64,000 nt of DNA from Aricia agestis (taxonomy: Eukaryota; Arthropoda; Insecta; Lepidoptera; Lycaenidae): the NCBI RefSeq assembly GCF_905147365.1, contig NC_056428.1, forward strand, positions 1,952,001 to 2,016,000. Reading direction: 5' to 3'. The notes beneath the pieces are model-generated. The model was not told the origin of the DNA, did not search any database, and saw only the letters and a list, made by a program, of their open reading frames with translations. The number at the start of each line of letters is the position of its first letter. The stretch's first letter is position 1. The translations under genes and the position numbers were made by a program. Of the stretch, positions 11,130-23,456 are shown one piece after another.

Positions 11130-11330
11130 GTGTCTGGACTCTGGCAGTGAGAAACAACAGTCATAACTCCCTTACGAAAATTTTCTTTGTGATTTGTATG
11201 GGCAAGCGCCCACGCGTTATGTATTTTTCCATACAAAGGTGAAAAAGAAGTTACTCTTTCCGCGCTGCTACTTTCACAGCGAGCCCTATATAGGGGACCG
11301 ATACACACCGTAATCACTTAGGAGATACTT
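11130..11330. mobile_element. Partial fold-back MITE of the GCGCTGCTACTTTCACAG family
   Basis: Shares the core CGCGCTGCTACTTTCACAGC and the CATACAAAGGTGAAAAA block with the elements at 29526-29783, 46761-47450 and 52261-52500. The left terminus is degraded. Confidence 0.5.
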
Positions 11331-13190
11331 TTAGTACAAGAAACTCTGAGTCTTTACAAAATAACTAATATTTTGCTGCCCCTGGCTCTTGCTCTATTGG
11401 CGATCATATTATATTGCTTGTTGCTACATAGTATAATATCTTTTCATTTCGTTCGTATGTATATGACGTTTACATCCTCATTAAATATGCACACATGAGC
11501 GGAGACTTTGTGCACAATTTTTCAGGTGGTTGCCTGCCTTGTATTGCATAGGACAGTCTAAAATGTAACCTGCATTGTAGGTGACCTCGGTATTTATTGA
11601 TGTTCATATTACGTCTCCAAAATAAAGTTATTTACTCCATATTATCTAATATTATAAATGCGAAAACTGCCGATATGTCCACTTCATGCTTTAATCGCTG
11701 GACTAGTTTATTATTAACTATATACATACTTTGAGTCCTAGACAAAAATATAGGATAGTTTTATTCAGTTCTAAATTTTAACCCCCTCATAAAAATAAAA
11801 AAAAATATACAGTGAATACGCTATAGTAATGTTCTGTCCTTGTCAGATATTTAAGAAAAGTCCTACAAAAAGCAATGACAGAACAGCTGTGTATAGGTTA
11901 TTTATTTTATAACTTTTTATTAGCGACAGATTAAAAATTATTTTATATTTCTTTTTTTTTACTCGCATCTCGGAAATGAATGGCACAAAAAAATAAAAAA
12001 CAGAGGAATATATAACCTCCTCCTTTTTGGAAGTCGGTTAAAAATTAGAGAATTTGACATAATTTAACACCCAATTTGCAAATTTAAGACGAGTTGTAAT
12101 ATAAATCTCTCTTCACTGGACGAGAGCCAGAAAAATATGGGGTAGGCACTTGCGAACATTTTTTACGATATTTTTAAATACAGACCAAAATAATTGTGTA
12201 CAAGTGAGTGTGAAATGTGTGTGAATTATTATCAGTGAAGAAATAGTTTTATTGCACTATAGCCTGTGTTTCAAATATGCCCCGGCAGTTGAATTATTTC
12301 ATAATAAATAATTCAGCTCGCAGCAATAATCCTCGCAGAAATTGCACATTTTCCGAGAAAACTATCCTGTTTTATATCCTATTATGTCCTATAACTCAAT
12401 ATGCAAATAAATTTTGAATTTGAATTTGAACTCCTAACACGGGACTCAAAGTATACCTGGGCATACCAAACATCAAAATTGATTCAACGGCTTAAACGTG
12501 AAGAGATAACAGACAAACATAATTTCGCATTTATAATAATATTAGTGTATTACTAAGAACCAATTATATTAGTTTAGATTACGAACTAAATAATGAACGA
12601 ACTAAAACAATTTAAATTCGGCAACATTGACTGTTACTAAAATAATTTTGCTCGTGTATGAATAATGTTTATTATTCTAAAACTAACACAAACATTATGT
12701 TACGGATAAATGTGCCGAATGCCGGAAAAACCCGTGCATGGGGTTTTCCGGCATTTGACCCTTCATTTTACCCCTGACGAAAATAGAGTGGTGTAAATTT
12801 CACTTGCTTGAGGTTATTTTTGTGTTTAAAAGTGGATAATAATGACGTGAATCGTCTTTAAATCTTACGAATACAAATGTTATAAGTGCGAAAGTACTAT
12901 ATTATTAACTACCTTCTTAAGATGAACATTACTATCACATTTTCACGCTAGAATACTGATACTAATAGACCAGCATAATATACAGTAAACATAAAGTTTT
13001 GTTCGTCGTATTTTTTTTCTGTCAATATTCTAATATGACGTGTGCAACGTGTCGGACTTTATACTGTATGTACTAATAAGTAATAACGCCCTCTGCTCCG
13101 ACCTTTGCACAATAATCCCTATTTAAGTGAGGTTAATTGAGCCCCGGATAGAAACTAAGATAATTTTCATTGAGACAAAATGTACCAGCA
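11331..13190. other. AT-rich stretch with short repeat scraps
   Basis: Includes Helitron-like scraps (11640-11770; 12375-12545 in reverse) and a GACTTCC-motif fragment at 12010-12045. A hairpin at 12719-12754 pairs ATGCCGGAAAAACCC with GGGGTTTTCCGGCAT. No gene seen. Confidence 0.35.
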
Positions 13191-13197
13191 ACTTACT

Positions 13198-13393
13198 AAT
13201 CTAGACTTCCATACTAATATTATGAAAGTGTATACCTATGTCTGCCTGTCTGTTTGTCTGTTACCTCTTCACGCCCAAACCGCTAAACCGATTGTCCCGG
13301 GAAAGGACACAGAATACTTGTTATCCCGGAAAAATGAACGGTTCCCGCGCCACAAACTAATTTTGGCGCAACGGAATTGCGGGCATCATTTAG
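13198..13393 (+). mobile_element. Helitron-like non-autonomous element
   Basis: CCATACTAATATTATGAAAG, CTGTCTGTTTGTCTGTTACC, CCCGGGAAAGGACACAG, GGAAAAATGAACGGTTCCCG and GGAATTGCGGGCATCATTTA occur in the order typical of the family; the terminal CTAG has mutated to TTAG. Confidence 0.55.
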
Positions 13394-13642
13394 TATTCTA
13401 TATTTGCAGGAAATCAACTATACCAACAAACACGTAGACGCAAATACACAATAATCATTAATCCCACCTGTCCAAACACTGGTGTTATCCAATTAGTTAA
13501 TACAGACGGGACGCTCTCACGCTTATTATATTTCTATATATAATTTATAGATTGTACAAAATTATAACACAAAATATAATAAGAACAGAAAATCAGAGAG
13601 ACAAGTAAGCAGACAACTGAGGTATTCGTATTATCAAAAAAG

Positions 13643-13777
13643 TGGATTTATTATAGGCGGATGGCGGACCTACATAATATTGTTCTGGTCGCGTTTTGTC
13701 AAACCCAGCCGACAGATGACGAGGTTGGCATAATCCGACCAAATGACGTAGGTCCGTCAACTTCCTATGAATCAATT
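13643..13777. mobile_element. Short MITE, ATGGCGGACCTA family
   Basis: Inverted ends: GGCGGATGGCGGACCTAC on the left and TAGGTCCGTCAACTTCCTAT on the right. Other copies at 41846-41976 and 61438-61580, and one possibly running off the window at 63948. Confidence 0.65.
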
Positions 13778-13944
13778 GCTGTGATGGTACATTAGCAAGG
13801 ATAGTGTTATCGCTCTTGCCACAAAACATAATATTATTGTATCAGGCTCGGTGTCTTACAAAAATGTTGAACAACTTTAGTGTGTATTGGTTAAAGTGTA
13901 TCCTTCATGTGTAGTTAATCAAAATAATAGTATTTTAAAAAGAT

Positions 13945-14165
13945 AAAACCGACTTCAAAATTGTACAAAACTGTGAATTAAAATTCCCTATCTCAAAAAC
14001 TACTTAACCGATTTTGATGAAACTGGCAGTGTTCCTTATGTTAAACAATACCTAGTATCTACAACAAAAAAAGAATTACTCAAATCGGACTTGTATTTCC
14101 GGAGATATGCAAACACAAACATACATACATAATATTATAAACATACACTTTTGAAATTTGGCACA
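13945..14165. repeat. Fragment of a dispersed element
   Basis: AAAACCGACTTCAAAATTGT leads into a block with CCGATTTTGATGAAACTGGC; a similar arrangement lies at 45100-45265. Family not recognised. Confidence 0.35.
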
Positions 14166-14301
14166 TTTGTTCAGACACTGATAATATAGACATAATATTA
14201 TGTAAGTATACGAAAACTGGGCAATTCTGGATATTTTACATACATACGGGTCGAATTGATAACCTCTTTTTTTTAACTGTTAGAAAAGCTTGTAAAAGTG
14301 C

Positions 14302-14509
14302 TGCGGGGCTAAAAAAGTCACATTTAGCAATTCCTCTCAATCAATTCAGCAAATGAATTGTCAAAACTGTCAAACTGACAAATGTCAAATCTGTACAAAA
14401 ATACAGAAATGAATTGCAAGCAGAGTTGCGTTTTGCGATTTTATATTATATTTAGATTTATATTATGATTCATATCATGATTATTCAAAGCGACCATTTT
14501 AGCCCCGCT
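14302..14509. mobile_element. MITE, GCGGGGCTAAAA family, copy 1
   Basis: Left end TGCGGGGCTAAAA and right end ACCATTTTAGCCCCGC are inverted repeats. The interior (CAATTCCTCTCAATCAATTC, TGACAAATGTCAAAT) is shared with 61679-61880. Confidence 0.75.
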
Positions 14510-14727
14510 GCATAGCGTTTTGACGTATCGGCGTGTGCTGGAACAGTTTTTGATTGTTTATTACTTATTAGTAAACTAAACTTCAAAGATGTCGTACTGG
14601 GAACTATAAACAGTTTTAGCTTACACCTGCCCTGCCACCTGTAGTAACAGAACGATTGTGACTACAAGATGTTGCCCAAAAATTCCTGTGCTATAGTAAC
14701 AAACAGATATAATATATTACACTCAAC

Positions 14728-15046
14728 CATACGTGGGAGAGCCATGCTTCGGCACGAATGGGCCGGCTCGACCGGAGAAATACCACGTTCTCACAGAAAA
14801 CCGGCGTGAAACAGCGCTTGCGCTGAGTTTCGCCGAATGAGTGAGTTTACCGGAGGCCCAATTCCCTTCCCAATCCTCCCCTATTCCCTTCCCTTCCCAT
14901 CCCTACCCTCCCCTATTACCCTATTCCCTCTTAAAAGGCCGGCAACGGGCCTGCAGCTCTTCTGATGCTGCGAGTGTCCATGGGCGACGGAAGTTGCTTT
15001 CCATCAGGTGACCCGTTTGCTCGTTTGCCCCCTTATTTCATTTAAA
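14728..15046 (+). repeat. Dispersed repeat, GGCCGGCAACGCAC family
   Basis: Complete-looking copy from CATACGTGGGAGAGCCATGC to CTCGTTTGCCCCCTTATTTC and an A-run. Same order of blocks as 8361-8725 but opposite strand. Confidence 0.75.
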
Positions 15047-15072
15047 AAAATCAAGATAGGTAACAAGAATCC

Positions 15073-15262
15073 ATACTTCCATACTAATATTATAAAATAT
15101 GCGAAAGTGTGTCTGTCTGTCTGTCTGTTATCTCTTCACGCTTAAACCATTGAACCGATTCTACTGTTTGGTATGGAGAGAACACATGATACTTTTTATC
15201 CCAGAAAAACGTACGGTTCACGTAAACGAATTTTGGCGCAACGGAGCTGCAGGCGTGATCTA
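15073..15262 (+). mobile_element. Helitron-like non-autonomous element
   Basis: CCATACTAATATTATAAAAT, four CTGT units, CGCTTAAACCATTGAACCG and GGAGCTGCAGGCGTGATCTA. The right end is close to, but not exactly, ATCTAGT. Confidence 0.55.
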
Positions 15263-15616
15263 CTGTACAATACGCTATACGCTTTTCTGCTTACTAGAGG
15301 TCGCCCAATGGTCGAAATTCGACCTTAGTTTCAACGACATTAGAATTACTACATAATATATTTTGTTGAAAATAATATTGACTCTTGTCTCTGGGACTTA
15401 GCTGATCTCAGACTGGTCGTGTAAGCATTGTCTAATAGTAGCTAAGATTCAATAAAAAAAACTATAATCGATTTTCAATTTGTCAACTTGTTGTCAAATT
15501 GAACAATAAAAGAGTATAACTTGTATGTTTAGGCTTGTCACTCAAAAATCTGTCATTTCTCATGTGTGTGTGTTATAGTGTGTGTAATGTTTTATTTGTT
15601 AAAAAAATGTATGATA

Positions 15617-15765
15617 AAAGCATAATTTCAAAATAATATTAGTTCGATGCACTCCTTCACCATATAAACTATAACTGTGCAAAATTTCATGCACCTACGT
15701 TTCCCCATTTTTCGTAAAAAGGGTTAAGGGATACAAAGTTTTTCGTTCGCGTATTTATATTATGA
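15617..15765. repeat. Dispersed repeat, copy 2 of 2
   Basis: Near-duplicate of positions 1-150 with a small insertion near 15725. Confidence 0.6.
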
Positions 15766-15924
15766 TACTTACGCACATATACTTAATAATAATATTATGG
15801 TCTACTGCAATCATAGCACGAATGAAAGACCTACTTCACTTTTTGTTTGTGAAACTCATGGAAATATTTCTAGTGGTTTCCGAGAAACCAATCATATAAT
15901 ATAAACAAGGTTGTCTTGTTTAAA

Positions 15925-16010
15925 TTTAACCTGTGGCTCAGTTGGTTAGAGCATCGACGCTGGAGGTCGCCGGTTTGAATCCCGCCGAGTGGACAAAAAA
16001 AAACGTCCAT
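15925..16010 (+). mobile_element. tRNA-like SINE head
   Basis: GTGGCTCAGTTGGTTAGAGC resembles an A box and CGGTTTGAATCCCGCC a B box. The anticodon arm is shortened, so this is not a functional tRNA gene. Confidence 0.5.
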
Positions 16011-16309
16011 GGATCTAAATAAATAAAAAATAATTTTAAATTTTATTAGTCTAGCTAAAAATCGAGAACGGCAAAATTGGTTTGGCTAATTTTAGTCTTG
16101 AAATGTTCATGGGATTCCAGGGAAGGTTAATATTAGAATTTAGGAGGTGAGTGATACAAAGTTTACCTTCTAAAAAACTAATCTAGTATAAATACTAAAA
16201 ACTTTAACTCTCCCGGTTGATCTAATCTAATTGGTCCAATTTCGTTGACAAAATATTTCTTAAGCACTACTTGTGGATCAAAATATTGAGGCTAGTTCAA
16301 TAAACAAGT

Positions 16310-16970
16310 CAGAGCCCCTAGCGAAGACGTTTTCTTTATCGCTTCGTTATAGAATGGGCATTGTCCCATGTGAAAAATCACATGTACTTTTTATAATTTT
16401 TTTCGTTGAAATAGGGTATTTTAATAATATAAATTAAATATTTTTTTAATTCATTGGGTATTTTTTTAATAAATTTTTAAAGTTTTCGGATCTATGACGT
16501 CATCATCGGCGGCCGGCTGCATTAAGTAAATAAAAATTTAAAAAAGAGCATTGTCAAGCATCAACAAGGTGTTAAATGAATGCAAGTTTATTCTAGCAAA
16601 TAAAATTATGGTTCTCTTATTTAAATGTGAAAACTGATTCGAGAAGCATACCAAAAGTTCAAAACGTAATGTGACGTCATTGAAGGTGAAACTAAGGTTA
16701 AACATATTTGTTTAAAAATATAAGTAACTAATGGATATTTTTTGAATTTATATACAGAACAACGATCACTGACCTTATTACGCGAAATGTTTTTGTAATG
16801 GGCACAATTAAAAAAAATGGACAATCCCCATTGCCAATCAAAATGTATGAAATTGACATAAACGTTCGATAAAATAAAGTGGATATTCGACTCCTGTTAT
16901 GTCAATTCCAGACATTTTGATCGGCGTTTCTATAAAGAATCGTAAAGAAAACGTCTTAGCTGGGGGCTCA
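16310..16970. mobile_element. TIR element of about 660 bp
   Basis: Left end CAGAGCCCCTAGCGAAGACG followed by TTTTCTTTA; right end, read in reverse, TGAGCCCCCAGCTAAGACG followed by TTTTCTTTA. Inverted identity extends about 50 bp with mismatches. Interior GGGCATTGTCC / GGACAATCCCC also pairs. The open frames inside have no recognisable domain. Confidence 0.6.
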
Positions 16971-17639
16971 GCTGGACACAAATAGATATTCGCTAATAGG
17001 GTACGATGGAGGTAAAGGTGACCCGAAACCTCAATAAAAAAAATCAGTATATTTTTAGGTAACGCGTATGCTCTTAGGCGACGCCTTGATAATTTGGCTG
17101 CAGCGATATCGATTTTTCTCAGCAATAACTAAAGCTAAGAAATTAAAGTTCATTGTCAATATACATCATGTCTTTGTTTTTGAATTACCCTTAGCATAAC
17201 ACGATTGGTCAACTTTTATAACACAGAATAATCAATCAAAAAGACCTCTGTAAAAAAAGGAATTCCTATTTTGCCAACAGAGGAGAGTGATTTGAGCTTC
17301 CAAAATTTGTACATAAATTGGTTCAAGCGTACACTCTAATTTGCCCATAGCTTATATGGAATGTATTTATGGTTTTTAAATTAAGCGACAAAAACAATTT
17401 TGTCGTAAGCGACTTACATTTTTTGCTGTTCCGTTGCTTGTGTTCCGGGCCGGGCTCTCATAGAAAACAAGCAATCTAAAACACATCCAACACGGTTTTT
17501 AAGGGAGATCGCAGACGGCTAACTTTTTGTGTAATCGAGTCTGCGGCGCACATATTACAGTCGGCAAGACGCGGCCATCACCCTAATAAAAATATTTTAA
17601 ATACAGCGGTAACTATACAAGGTCTACCTGTTTATTCCA

Positions 17640-17820
17640 TACTAGATGATGCCCGCACTCCGTTGCGTCCGAAGAAGTAGAACCGATTTTGCTGAAATTT
17701 GGTATGAAGATACTTTGAGTCCCGAGAAAAGACATAGGATAGTTTTTATCCCGGAAAAATGTACGGTTTGTCGCGATAAACGAATTTTGGCGCAACGGAG
17801 TTGCGGACGTCATCTAGTGT
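17640..17820 (+). mobile_element. Helitron-like non-autonomous element
   Basis: Ends GAGTTGCGGACGTCATCTAG followed by T. The left edge carries an inverted copy of the same tail (ACTAGATGATGCCCGC at 17641), so the element has tails at both sides. Confidence 0.55.
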
Positions 17821-18660
17821 AGTATAAAGATAAAAGAACTTGTTGAATCAACAAGAACTTTAATTAGTTTTCGTAACTACCGTCTTAACTGTTAGAAGTT
17901 GTGAGGTATAAAAGTAACGGGGCAGTTAAAAGTAAGTGCAGACAGTTAAGTGCAGTAACTCGACGACAAAATAAATTTTAAATTAAGTATTCTATGCAGT
18001 AAAAATTATCTTATACTGTAGAGAACAATACGACCTGCAAACCCTCTTAAAAGGCCGGCAACGCACCTGCAACTTTTCCGATGTTACGACTAACCACAGG
18101 CGATGGTAGTTACTTTCAATCAGGTTCACCCTATGGAGCTAAGAGTCAAGAGCCAAGCTGACCACAGGAATAGAGGTGTATTTCATAAGTAGTTCCATCT
18201 TGTTTACAAATTATTTCACGGGCAGTCTTCTGTTTAGTTCGTAAATAGAATCGGTTTATAATTTCCGCCGCTAAACGACAAGTATGGCGGACACGTGAGT
18301 TAGCCACAGGCAGGTGTTTGATATACACCAAATATATACTATTACCAGCGGTAGGCAACAGGCGGACCGCGGTCAGAAAGGCCGAATCTCGGACTGCGAA
18401 TATTGTAATTTATTTATTTATTTCGATTCACCAACAGAATATCATCTCACACATTTAATAAAATACAAACAATAGTAACTTATAGGTTAAATGACTTTCA
18501 ATGACAGGTGAAATACAGCATGTAATGACGACAAAGAAATTAGTGATGAGAATGAGATGAGAATGATGAGATGTAATCATAGAGTATACATTATAGCAAG
18601 CTAATGTATACTCTAAGGATGTAATGTATTTTATACCAAGTATCAATTTAATACATAGAT
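17821..18660. other. Gene-free stretch with a repeat scrap
   Basis: 18040-18132 is a diverged piece of the GGCCGGCAACGCAC repeat. 18540-18620 has imperfect inverted AGTATACATTA segments. Nothing else supported. Confidence 0.35.
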
Positions 18661-19136
18661 AATAGAGATGCGCCGAATATTCGTTTGGTATTCGGTATTC
18701 GGCGTATTCGGCATCTTTTCCACTATTTGTATTCGGCCGAATTATTAGGCTCAGTTACCGAATATATTCGTTTTTTTTTTTCAAAATATTAAAAACTAGA
18801 CCCGCCCCGGTTACGCCTTCGGGACATACATAGCCTATGTCACTCAGGGATAACATACTTGTCTAATAGTAAAAGAATATTTAAAATCAGCTCAGTAGTT
18901 TTTGAGTTTATCCATAACAAACAAATCTTTCCTCTTTATAATATTGGTATGAAGTATGATATTTTTCTTGGCTTTGTATATGAAATGGAGTAGAATTAAA
19001 AGACAGCTTCTTATGAAAGATATTTTATATTAAAAGTCAAACAAAAAATTGGGGATTGATGGGTTTTAAGCAGTATACTGATTTTAATAAAACCTTTTAA
19101 CCGCCAACAAAAAAGAGGGGTGTTATAAGTTTGACG

Positions 19137-19175
<39 letters not shown>

Positions 19176-19309
19176 GTGTGTATCTGTCCGTGGCATCGTA
19201 GCATCCAAACGGATGGACCGATTTTGATCTAGTTTTTTTTGTTTGAAAGCTGACATGATTGAGAGTGTTCTTAGCTGTAATTCATCATTACATCATCATC
19301 AGCCTGCTC

Positions 19310-19720
19310 AGTGCTGGATCAGGGTTTATCTGGTTCATGAAAGGCCGTTAGCAACTTGTAGTCGTTTGATGGGTTTTATATTTCATTCTAGTTCGTGACA
19401 TTTGTGAATATACAATATACGTATACACATATTAATAGAAAGTTGACCTGGTGTTGCAGCATCACCTGGTAATCAATAGGATATCCAACTCCTCGCCGAC
19501 TTAGAGCAGAGGTTTCGTGTTTGGGCTCATTTTAATTGCGACAACCAGTAAGAAGTAGATAGTAAATATTTACATGCTGCTGCTGCAGCATCACCTGGAT
19601 TCTATAGGAACCGAGATTCGTATGAACCCAAAGTGGAGGTTTCATTTTTGGGCTCATATTAACGGCCTCATCGAAAAGGACATTGATAGATGGTAATCAT
19701 GAGAATATGATTATGTTGAT
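19310..19720. repeat. Dispersed repeat, copy 1 (pair with 35713-36125)
   Basis: Shares with 35713-36125 the blocks TTAGCAACTTGTAGTCGTTT, GCAGCATCACCTGGTAATCA, GCAGCATCACCTGGATTCTA and AACCCAAAGTGGAGGTTTCA. The two CATCACCTGG blocks inside each copy suggest an old internal duplication. Confidence 0.7.
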
Positions 19721-19838
19721 CTGGGGGCACGGGAGTGCCCCCGCCAAGATGAGCCAAACGAAGTGCGCAAGGGCACTATCTGGGGGCACGGGAGTGCCCC
19801 CGCCAAGATGAGCCAAGCGAAGCGCGCAAGAGCACTAC
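19721..19838. repeat. Tandem duplication, 2 x 59 bp
   Basis: The unit begins CTGGGGGCACGGGAGTGCCC, itself a hairpin, and ends GCGCAAGGGCACTA. The second copy starts at 19780 and differs at a few positions. Confidence 0.85.
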
Positions 19839-20194
19839 CTACCTTTTCTCGAAACGTTTCGTCGTATTTTTGAACCCTCGTAACTTTGGTTTCAATAATG
19901 CCAGATAGTTAAATTTTTAAGATATAGTGACATGGGTATAGTTATTAAATGCGCAAAGTTTTAATATCGTAGCTATTATACTTCAGATTTTGTAACTGTC
20001 CAAAAACCCACAATTTGGTCACTGACTCACCGATCATCAAAACTGTTAGGGTACTTCCTGAAGTCTTAGAAAGCTTAAATTTGGTATGTAACATGATATT
20101 AGTACTAAAACAACAAAAAAATTATCAAACCCGACTTAACCTATATCCGTACCATTATAGAGCAAAATTAGGCAAAAATGTGTGTTTTTTGTAT

Positions 20195-20575
20195 GGGTAA
20201 AATAAAATAAAAATTAAGGGGGGCTCTTAATTTTTATTTTATTTTAATATTACTATTAAATATTAAAGTAGACATATACCTAAGGAATTTGAGAAAAAAT
20301 GAAGTACCTGTTGCCATTATTGTTATAGAGCAAAAAAGGTTGTTGTATGGGAGCCCCCCTTTAATATTCATTTTATTTTATTTTTAGTATTTTTTTTTAT
20401 AGCGGCAATAGATATACATAATCTGTGAAAAATCAACTCTCTAGCTATTACCGTTCTTGAGTTACAGCCTAGAGACAGACAGACAGACAGACAGACGGAC
20501 AGACGGATAGACGGAAAGACAACGAAGTCTTAGTAATAGGGTCCTGTTTTTACCCTTTGGGTACGTAAGTACGTA
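20195..20575 (-). repeat. Dispersed repeat, GGGTTCCGTA family, reverse
   Basis: Ends (reading +) GTTTTTACCCTTTGGGTACG; contains a GACAGACA run and TTGAGTTACAGCCTAGAGAC. Lies inside the hAT element. Confidence 0.55.
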
Positions 20576-20754
20576 AGTTCAAAGAATAGTCGTAGTCTTA
20601 GCATTTCTTTGCAAATATTTAATTAATGAGAATATTTCATTAATTATAATAATAATAATTAGTTACTTAACTATCAATCTATTTCAAGTTTATTTAAACT
20701 TGAAACAGATTGATTAGGAATTTTAGGATAATTAGTATAGTTATAGGTCTTAAA

Positions 20755-20970
20755 ATATACATATTTTTAATGCAAACAACATCGGTTTACAGTTGTTGTT
20801 GTTTTTAGTATTTGTTGTTATAGCGGCACCAGAAATACACAATCTGTGAAATTTCAGAAGTCTAGCTATAGCGGTTCTTGAGATACAGCCTGGAGACAGA
20901 CAGACGGACAGACATCGAAGTCTCAGTAATAGGCTCCCGTTTTTACCCTATGGGTACGGAACCCTAAAAA
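20755..20970 (-). repeat. Dispersed repeat, GGGTTCCGTA family, reverse
   Basis: Second adjacent copy: AGCGGTTCTTGAGATACAGC, GACAGACAGACGGACAGACA, ending TATGGGTACGGAACCCTAAA. Confidence 0.55.
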
Positions 20971-22684
20971 TGAACTAAAAGAAAAAACAACGTAAACCAG
21001 CTTACAAAAAGAAATGAAATCCCACCAAAAACATTTTCATGTAAAAATGTTGCCAAGATGAGAACAAAATAATATTATAGTTCGTCGTGTCAAAAAGTAG
21101 TGAGATCTCATGTAAAGCCAAGTTTCTAACCTTACATACTCAGCCCTAAATCTAAAAACCTTAATTTTACACTAAAGCGCGGCAAAATAGTTGATAATAA
21201 TATTATAATGTGTCAGCCACACGAGAAGAATCTAAAAACTCTACACATAGTCAAAATCGGTGGCTTGGCCATTTTGTTATTCATCAGGGCTTTGAACTTA
21301 ATAATATATCCCCCGACACACCGTGACAACAATTATGGACTAAAATATTACTTTACACAAGTTAGGAATTATTTGAACTTAAAGGCAGTAAACAATGATA
21401 TAATATTAAAAACTCAAAGCAGATATTATGTTACTACCGCGCGCGTTGTGAAGCTTCAAATACGACCCAATTGGGTCGTCTTTTATTTAGTCTGTCTCTT
21501 TTATGTAAATAGCATTTCGTATCTTTTGTTTCACTTATCTGTCATATTTCATTACTTTTTAAAGTTGTTTGGCGGGGGTTTTTTAAATGTCTTAATTTAA
21601 TTTTTAACATTGGGTTTAATATATTTCTGTTATTATTAAACAATACATGACTAAATCTTTTATTTATTGTTGCACAGTTCATTATATTGGAGATTATGCA
21701 TAAAATCATTAGTCATTTAAAGAAAATGTTTTACTACTTAAAATAAACCTTGTTACTGATGTATGTTTAAAGGTATTCCATTTAATTCTACTTACAAGAA
21801 GACAAATAACATTAACTTAATAGTAATCTACATGCAAATGAAACAAATAACACTGTTTTACTGCTTTATTTTTCACTTCATAAAGATCACAACCTCTGCA
21901 AGTTCATTGCAGTCTGCCACTCACTAAAACCTGGTTCTCACGTTTTCAAAGAAACTATAACATCCTGAAATGGCTTAAGTGTGGTTTTAAACTTGTTGAA
22001 GCACTTGGAAATCGTCGTTACTGGCAGGCGATGGTTGTTGCAAATGTTTCGCAACACTGCACAGGTGTTAATTGTTGTTTTTCTTGTCAATGTCTCGTCA
22101 CAGATATCTACAAACAGCTTCTAATAATTTAACCCTTGTAATGGGTTTTAAACTCAGAGTCAGACAGTTCCAGTGCCTGGGCTCGGTCGTGATTGCGAGG
22201 TCTTATTTAGCTGTATTTCTGGCTGCATCTCTTGTTTCTTCTTAAGGAATGGCTTCTAATACAAGCACTGTATGCACCAATGTTATAAAAATACGTTTTA
22301 TAGTTTAAACTTATACATAAAACACCACTCAGCGATAAACAAGCAATCGGAAAAAAATTACCATTATTATGGTAAACCGAATAATTCTGCCGAATATTCG
22401 GTTCGGTAAAGGCTAAACTGAATAATATTCGCTATTCGGTTATTCGGCCAAATCACTGTTCAGCGCATCTCTAATAGATAAGGTATACGTATAATATCTT
22501 TATTAATTAAAATAATATTTTTAAGCTACATAGGACAAGTGTGTTATTTCTGGACCTCGTTAAAATTTTCCCACAGTATCCGGACCCCATATATATCTAC
22601 CATATACACATTATTAATTTTATTATAGTTTCAGATATGATACTTATGAAATTACATAATATCATCGGTGTTGCGGGCATCATC

Positions 22685-22855
22685 TAGTATGTATCGGTAT
22701 ATAACTAGATGAATCCGCAACATGTTGCGCCAAAATTGCGCCAAAAACCGTACATATTTTCGGGATAAACAGTATCCTATGTCTTTTCCCGGAACTCAAA
22801 GTGCCTCCATATTACGGAGTACTATCTATACTAATATTATAAATGCGAAAGTATC

Positions 22856-22906
<51 letters not shown>

Positions 22907-23330
22907 CGCTTTCACGCCAAAACTACTGAACCGATTGCAATGAAATTTTGTACACAGTTATTCTAGAGTCTGAGAAAGGACATAGGCTACATTTTGATGT
23001 GGGAAAATATCTTATTTCCATGAAAATATCGATGAAAATTTATTCGCATTGCGCAGGCCAGCGCTCATCCCGGGGGTCCTGGGTTCGAGTCCCGCAGGCG
23101 GAACAAGTTTTCAATGTTCCTGGGTCTTGGATGTGTATTAAAATAATATTTCAAAAATCTTAAATATATTTTATGTATAATATTATAAAAAATCCAGAAA
23201 TATATCGATGCAATTTAGTTCTAATACGATTCAACAGATGGCGTTTTATTTTATTTTAGTTCTAATACGATTCAACAGATGGCGTTTTATTTTTTACTTA
23301 AATATATTTTATGTATCTATACTTCTATAC
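22685..23330 (+). repeat. Partial tandem copy of the inverted-duplication unit
   Basis: 22822-23300 repeats the first part of 23395-23900: TACTAATATTATAAATGCGA, a long CTGT run (22857-22908), the GGTTCGAGTCCCGCAGGCGG block, and CAACAGATGGCGTTTTATTT. It is preceded by a Helitron-like tail at 22685-22760. Confidence 0.7.
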
Positions 23331-23394
23331 TAATCCATACTAATATTATAAATGAGAAAGTATCTCTGTCTGTCTGTCTGTCTCACTTTCACGC

Positions 23395-23425
23395 CAAAAA
23401 CTAATATTATAAATGCGAAAGTATC

Positions 23426-23456
<31 letters not shown>

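Larger units (their letters stand above)
18663..22473. mobile_element. hAT-type element of 3.8 kb with exact 8-bp TSD
   Basis: An exact 8-bp direct repeat ATAGATAA lies at 18655-18662 and 22474-22481. The ends are TAGAGATGCGC and GCGCATCTCTA, an 11-bp perfect inverted repeat. Just inside both ends the hexamer ATTCGG or its complement is repeated many times (18670-18770; 22375-22450), as in the subterminal protein-binding arrays of hAT transposons. The interior has absorbed other repeats (19310-19838, 20195-20575, 20755-20970) and has no intact transposase. A decayed reading frame on the - strand near 22120-21960 could be an old coding piece, but I cannot name it. Confidence 0.8.

Noticed and set aside
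19721..19838. CRISPR-like repeats
   Set aside because: Only two adjacent units without spacers, in a eukaryotic genome.
21208..21600. 130-codon open frame
   Set aside because: No recognisable domain or repeat of conserved residues, AT-driven composition, inside a decayed hAT element.
22722..22943. Small protein with CLSVCLSVC repeats
   Set aside because: Produced by the CTGT microsatellite inside a Helitron-like repeat; the same happens at 15099 and 43581.
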